DNA of 64,000 nucleotides. Source: Calliopum simillimum (lineage: Eukaryota > Arthropoda > Insecta > Diptera > Lauxaniidae). Numbering within the stretch: position 1 is the stretch's first letter; every line of letters begins with the position of its first letter. The notes beneath the pieces are model-generated. The model saw only the letters and a program-made list of their open reading frames with translations. It had not been told where the DNA came from and made no database searches. Made by a program: the position numbers and the translations under genes. Location: assembly GCA_951812925.1 (NCBI GenBank), contig OX638372.1, positions 2,604,001-2,668,000 of the forward strand, written 5' to 3'. This document shows, piece after piece, positions 59,700-64,000 of the stretch.

Positions 59700-60150
59700 A
59701 AACGGAACATATATAGCCATTATCGGTTCCGAGTCCAGTCTCAGAGTTTCTCTATCACTTATGGCTTTTGAAATATTCTAACCTGACAGTTCAAAGATGC
59801 AATTTTTAAATAATATAGAAGGCGCACGCAATTGCTTTGCTCTTTTTAACAAAATGCAACACTAAATACTATTTTTCGTCTTCAAAATAAGCTTTGAGTT
59901 GGTCTTACGTCATTATTCATTAAAAATCTATGATCATTTGAAAATGGCACCATTGAGTAAAAAATCCTATGAGCGTCCATGGTGTCATTTTCAAACGGTC
60001 ATGACTTTTTGAAGACAAGTCAAGTAAGACCAACTCAAAGCTTATTTTGAAGATGAAAGATATTATTAGCGATGAATTTATATGAAAAATTGGTGTATCT
60101 AAGAAAACCGCAAAAATCACTACTTTCAAGATACTATATTTTAACAACAA
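59700..60150. mobile_element. foldback relic with inverted inner blocks
   Basis: CTTCAAAATAAGCTTTGAGTT (59880-59900) is repeated inverted at about 60033-60053. TTTGAAAATGGCACCA and TGGTGTCATTTTCAAA form a second inverted pair inside. The upstream part (ATCACTTATGGCTTTTGAAA) matches the 49.9-kb relic. It is a non-coding foldback family member; its outer limits are uncertain. Confidence 0.6.
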
Positions 60151-60335
60151 ATAATACTAGGACTCTCGCATTATTTATGCCAAGCGTTGGTGCTAAGGCA
60201 TTGCCAAATTTGAGCTAAGCCGGTTTACATCTTTGCAAATACGCATTATTGCACTAAAAATGTGGTTTATTATCATGAATGTACATTCGTATTCTCATGT
60301 AACTCTTGAATTAAGGATTTCCACTGCAATGGTAA

Positions 60336-60615
60336 GGGGCCGTTCACATAATACGTAATGCAATTTTCGACCAATTTTAAACACCCCCTCCCCGATCGTA
60401 GCTCAACGTAACAAAAAGTGCAACCCTCTCCTTCCTTAATGTCGTAACAAATCTTAACTTCGGTAATTTGAATTTGCTGTCGCATAAAATTATTAAATCG
60501 ACGTTACGTAACGTATTTGATAGCCTCTCTCCGCCCCATGTAACACTTCGTAAAAAATCGTCCGAACCCCCTCCCTAGCGAGTTACGTAGTATTGTCAAA
60601 CAGACAACGGCCCGT
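60336..60615. mobile_element. MITE-like GGCCGTT...ACGTAA repeat
   Basis: GGGGCCGTTCACATAATACG at the left faces AACGGCCC and a TACGTAgTATTGT block at the right. The inside has C-rich tracts on the left and their G-rich counterparts in inverse sense on the right. Sequences of this look are scattered in many insect genomes. Target duplication is not clear. Confidence 0.5.
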
Positions 60616-63600
60616 TGGAAGCACTGCAAAAAATATTTAAGCTTAAATAAAAAAACACCTATGTCATAAAAAGCAAATAAATTAGAACAAAATATAAAAA
60701 AAACTTAAATTAAAACAAAAGCATTCCCATTTTGCATATAAACTCTTGAGAAAATTAATAAATGTAAAAGAATCTGTAAAATATTTACTAGTGAATTTAC
60801 ATTTAGGTCAGATTATACTATACCTAATAATGCGATTTCATTGTTGTTGTATTGAAAACAAAAAAAAAAAAAATTAAATAAAATGAAAACAACAAACGAT
60901 GAGAGCAAAAGAAATGGACAAAAATATTGGAACGGAAACAAAAGATGGAAATACACAAATTCTTATATTAATATACGAAAAGTTACAAATATAACTACAT
61001 ACAGACATACTTTTGTACATAATTGGGGCTTTCGTTATTCGCGTGAGAGATTCTTGTTACAAAAGCTACCGAGAAGAAGCTTTACTTTATATTTCCCATT
61101 CGATGCTTTACCACTTTTTTGCTTTCTCATTAAAATTCTTTCTTTTTATGGCTAAAAAGTGTTAACTGAATATAGCAATTATTTGCTAATTTGGTATAAT
61201 CAGCATTGTTATTTTGTCAAAATTCACATAGATCTCTTCAAAGTTGCTTTCAACAATAAAGGGCTAAGCTTCATATTCAATACTTGAGACATAATGTTCA
61301 AACTCTAACGTAACAATTATACCTCAATATAATTGTGGCTTAAATTACCGTTTTTAAATTTTGTTATAAATTAATTTTAATTTAATTGCGAGTAGACAGA
61401 GAAAATGAAATTAACATAAAACTAAAAATTGTTTGGTTTCTGTTAAAAGAAATCTTTATATTGGTCCAGGAAAAGCGACACGAGGCTTTGTTTATTCAAG
61501 CGACATCTTAATACATGAAAATGCGTGGCTTTCCTTGCTGTCCGATTTTTACAATAGTAGTCGCTAGAGGACTTATCGCTGAGTAAAGAAACTCAATACT
61601 AAATAAATTTGTTTCTTCCACAATTTAAATTTACAACAAAGGCTAATGGAAAACATCAAATGTTTCTGAGAAATTCAGTCAAGGGTACAGAAAAACATCA
61701 ACGGACCAAATTAAACAATAAATGAATCTTTTGCTTTGAAAGTGAGGCAAGTCCATAAAGGAGCAAAAGTAATGTCATGTACGTTATGTTGCCTTATAAC
61801 CGGTCAATTTTACAGAAAACAGAGCCCAATTTTATTAATTTCTAACAAACTATCAGACAATTCATATTATAACAATACTTTTGCCCCGTTATGTATCTAC
61901 CCCACTTTGAAAAACCCCGGCTCGAATTTGGATAGTGATCTTCGCTTTGAATAGAAAAGGTACAGTTGTCTCCAAACCCGTTTTAAATGTTGTGTCCACA
62001 AGAGCAACTGTCTTTTTGGGACTATTTAGTTAAGATCTGATAAGCTGCAAGTTAGCGAGTTAAGAACCTAAACTGAAACAATTTTCTTTTATTTTGTTTT
62101 GCACATGGTACTTTTAACTCCTTTGACTCCTATTTAGAAGCAATCTCTTACGAAAGGACTTAAACAAAAATGGAATATTTCAATGCATTTGCAATAACAA
62201 ATTCTATGAAATACATTAGATTTTCATAAATTTAGCATTCGACCATATTTTTACTTACTTAATGTTGTCAACTTTCTGATTAAAAATTGTAAATACCTCT
62301 GGGTATGGAAACAGTTAATTTTTGTTTTAAGAAAATGCCGTCTATTTCAAAGAAAGTTTTATGTCAAAGAATTAAATATCAATTTGCAATTAATTAAATT
62401 CAGATATCCGTTTGCAATTTAACACTTTCATACAGTTTTTTCATTTCATTCCGATGATTACATAATTATTCACTTTCATGGAACATTCCAAATTAATTTA
62501 GAAATAATGTTCTTACTTGAAATAGAAATTTAGAAAGTGCTTATGAAACTTTCTATAAAACTTTTATCCAACAACAAACATATTATTAATTTCACAGGTT
62601 TATTTAAATTTTTGCGCTCTGATCTCATAGGGTGCTTAGGAATTAAACATCAGCAAGGCAGCCAAATGACCCGATATGTCAAAGTTGAAATTTTTTGGGT
62701 CAACTTTGAAAATTTATGGCGCAGAAGAATTTCTGGCCAAGTTGTCTTGTAAAATTTTGGAAGATTATGATCAATCTGCGTGTTATTCACCAGTTCAGCG
62801 AAATCAAAACTTTGTATAATTTAATATACCTACGATCTTCACTCAAAAGAAATCTACATTCGATTTTTACATCATGTTGTGACTAGCAAAGTATTATACG
62901 TATAAATCATAAACGGTATTGCCGTTCAAATTTTAAAATACGAATGTGTACGTCATTAAGTGGCACAGCTTTGTGATACAAAGCCCAACGCTTCTTAAAG
63001 ATATTTGATAGGTTTGTGCCCCGACCACTTTTTAACAATTGAGAATGGCTTTAACAATTTTGAGGAAATATTATCTGTTGCAGAAAACATTATTAAGAGA
63101 TTTATCAATACATTGTAAACTCTAACTATCTGCTAGAAACCAAGCAAACAAAATTTTACTAAGGAAATTTCCAAAATTGAACATAAGCTGTAATTGATTT
63201 TAACATTGCGAAATATCACCAATTATCCAGATACTTCCCAAAGAGGCAGCATATACAAACTTTTATTGTAGGCAACCCATAGGAAAATGAGATTATTTAT
63301 ACTGAAAACTGATGCGAGAATATTAGTCACTAAAAACTTTCATCATAATTATGTTATAGCTATTTTCTAGAGCATATTTTACCCGAATTGTAGATCAAAA
63401 ACAATCTTTTCAATCTATTTACTCAATAGAAGACTAAAATTTCTGAAGCTTGAAATGGAGTTCTGAGGACTTTTCGATATCTCAAAAAAATTATAAAAAA
63501 ATTATCAAAAATTGCATCATTAGTGGAACTCTAAGCAAAAATTATTCTTCTGCTAATATTTCAGGACTTGTTCTGACTGAAATTAAATTTCGGAACAGCA

Positions 63601-64000
63601 TTGCCTTTGCGATGATTTTTCCAATAATGCTTTGAGTATTTTGAACTTTTCGATATTTTTCGATAATATCTCAATATAAATTTTTCCAAAAATTCTCTAA
63701 TGCAAAGGAAATATCTAACAAGTATGAATAAATTCAAGCTAAAAAGCTTAAGGTGAAACAATATGAATCATGTTTTAAGTGTCTGCGAGCAAATTTTATT
63801 CGTTTCGAATAGTGGTTTTTGATGTGAATTCAGCAGAAACGATTCGAAGTACTCCAAAAACTCGTTGTTTTTACCAAATTTTAGTATATCCTTTATCTCT
63901 ATTCAAGAGAAAAATACTTATGGCATAGATAGACTGCCGCGTTAATTTGCATTAAAAATTGAATACTGCAAATTTAAATTTAACCCTGACAAACTACAAT
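60616..64000. other. no gene recognised
   Basis: AT-rich to the end of the window, with only short unsupported frames (60883-61155, 61736-61954, 62537-62752, 63450-63761). I see no repeats with clear ends, no RNA gene and no splice pattern. Confidence 0.4.

Noticed and set aside
1..64000. CRISPR arrays, operons or bacterial defence systems
   Set aside because: The sequence is eukaryotic: spliced genes, LTR and LINE elements, poly(A) signals. The only regular array with short units is the 39-bp minisatellite, which lacks spacers.

Overview
The window looks like AT-rich nuclear DNA from an insect, most likely a higher fly (Diptera). The evidence is short GT-AG introns of 67-71 bp, a gypsy-type errantivirus-like LTR element, an RTE-type LINE tail, foldback elements, abundant CAG/TTG triplet runs, and secreted low-complexity protein genes whose first coding exon is only 64 bp. 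I cannot name the species. A tephritid-like fly is a guess from general character.

Most of the window (about 1-47 kb and 58-64 kb) holds no recognisable host gene. It is a graveyard of transposable elements. From left to right: a foldback element (1.8-2.7 kb); a tRNA-like SINE (5.9 kb); a TA-flanked Tigger/pogo-like transposon (7.0-12.6 kb) whose broken transposase gene is split by another DNA element, A; a perfect 101-bp hairpin (14.1 kb); and a 9.6-kb nest (19.4-29.0 kb). In the nest, a hAT-like foldback, C (8-bp target duplication), has been invaded by a second copy of the A family (B), by another foldback (E), by a gypsy-like LTR element lacking reverse transcriptase, and by a truncated RTE LINE. 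A compact relative of C, element D, lies at 32.7-33.9 kb and supplies empty sites that support this order. Further right are a mariner-type relic, a mini-foldback with short tandem repeats, several MITEs, a zinc-finger transposase relic and a 39-bp minisatellite.

Host genes cluster at 47.8-57.5 kb. All three encode secreted proteins. Gene 1 (+ strand, 47805-54124) is a 579-residue Gly/Ser/Asn-rich protein with a 4.6-kb intron full of repeats. Gene 2, or an alternative last exon of gene 1 (+ strand, 54322-55016), is Cys/Pro-rich with a short-period Gly-Asn repeat. Gene 3 (- strand, 57501-56624) is a 268-residue secreted protein with a Glu/Gln-rich half and a good TATA box. I recognise no orthologue for any of them. 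The cluster, the low-complexity sequence and the exon layout resemble insect cuticle or eggshell-type structural protein genes, but that is inference.
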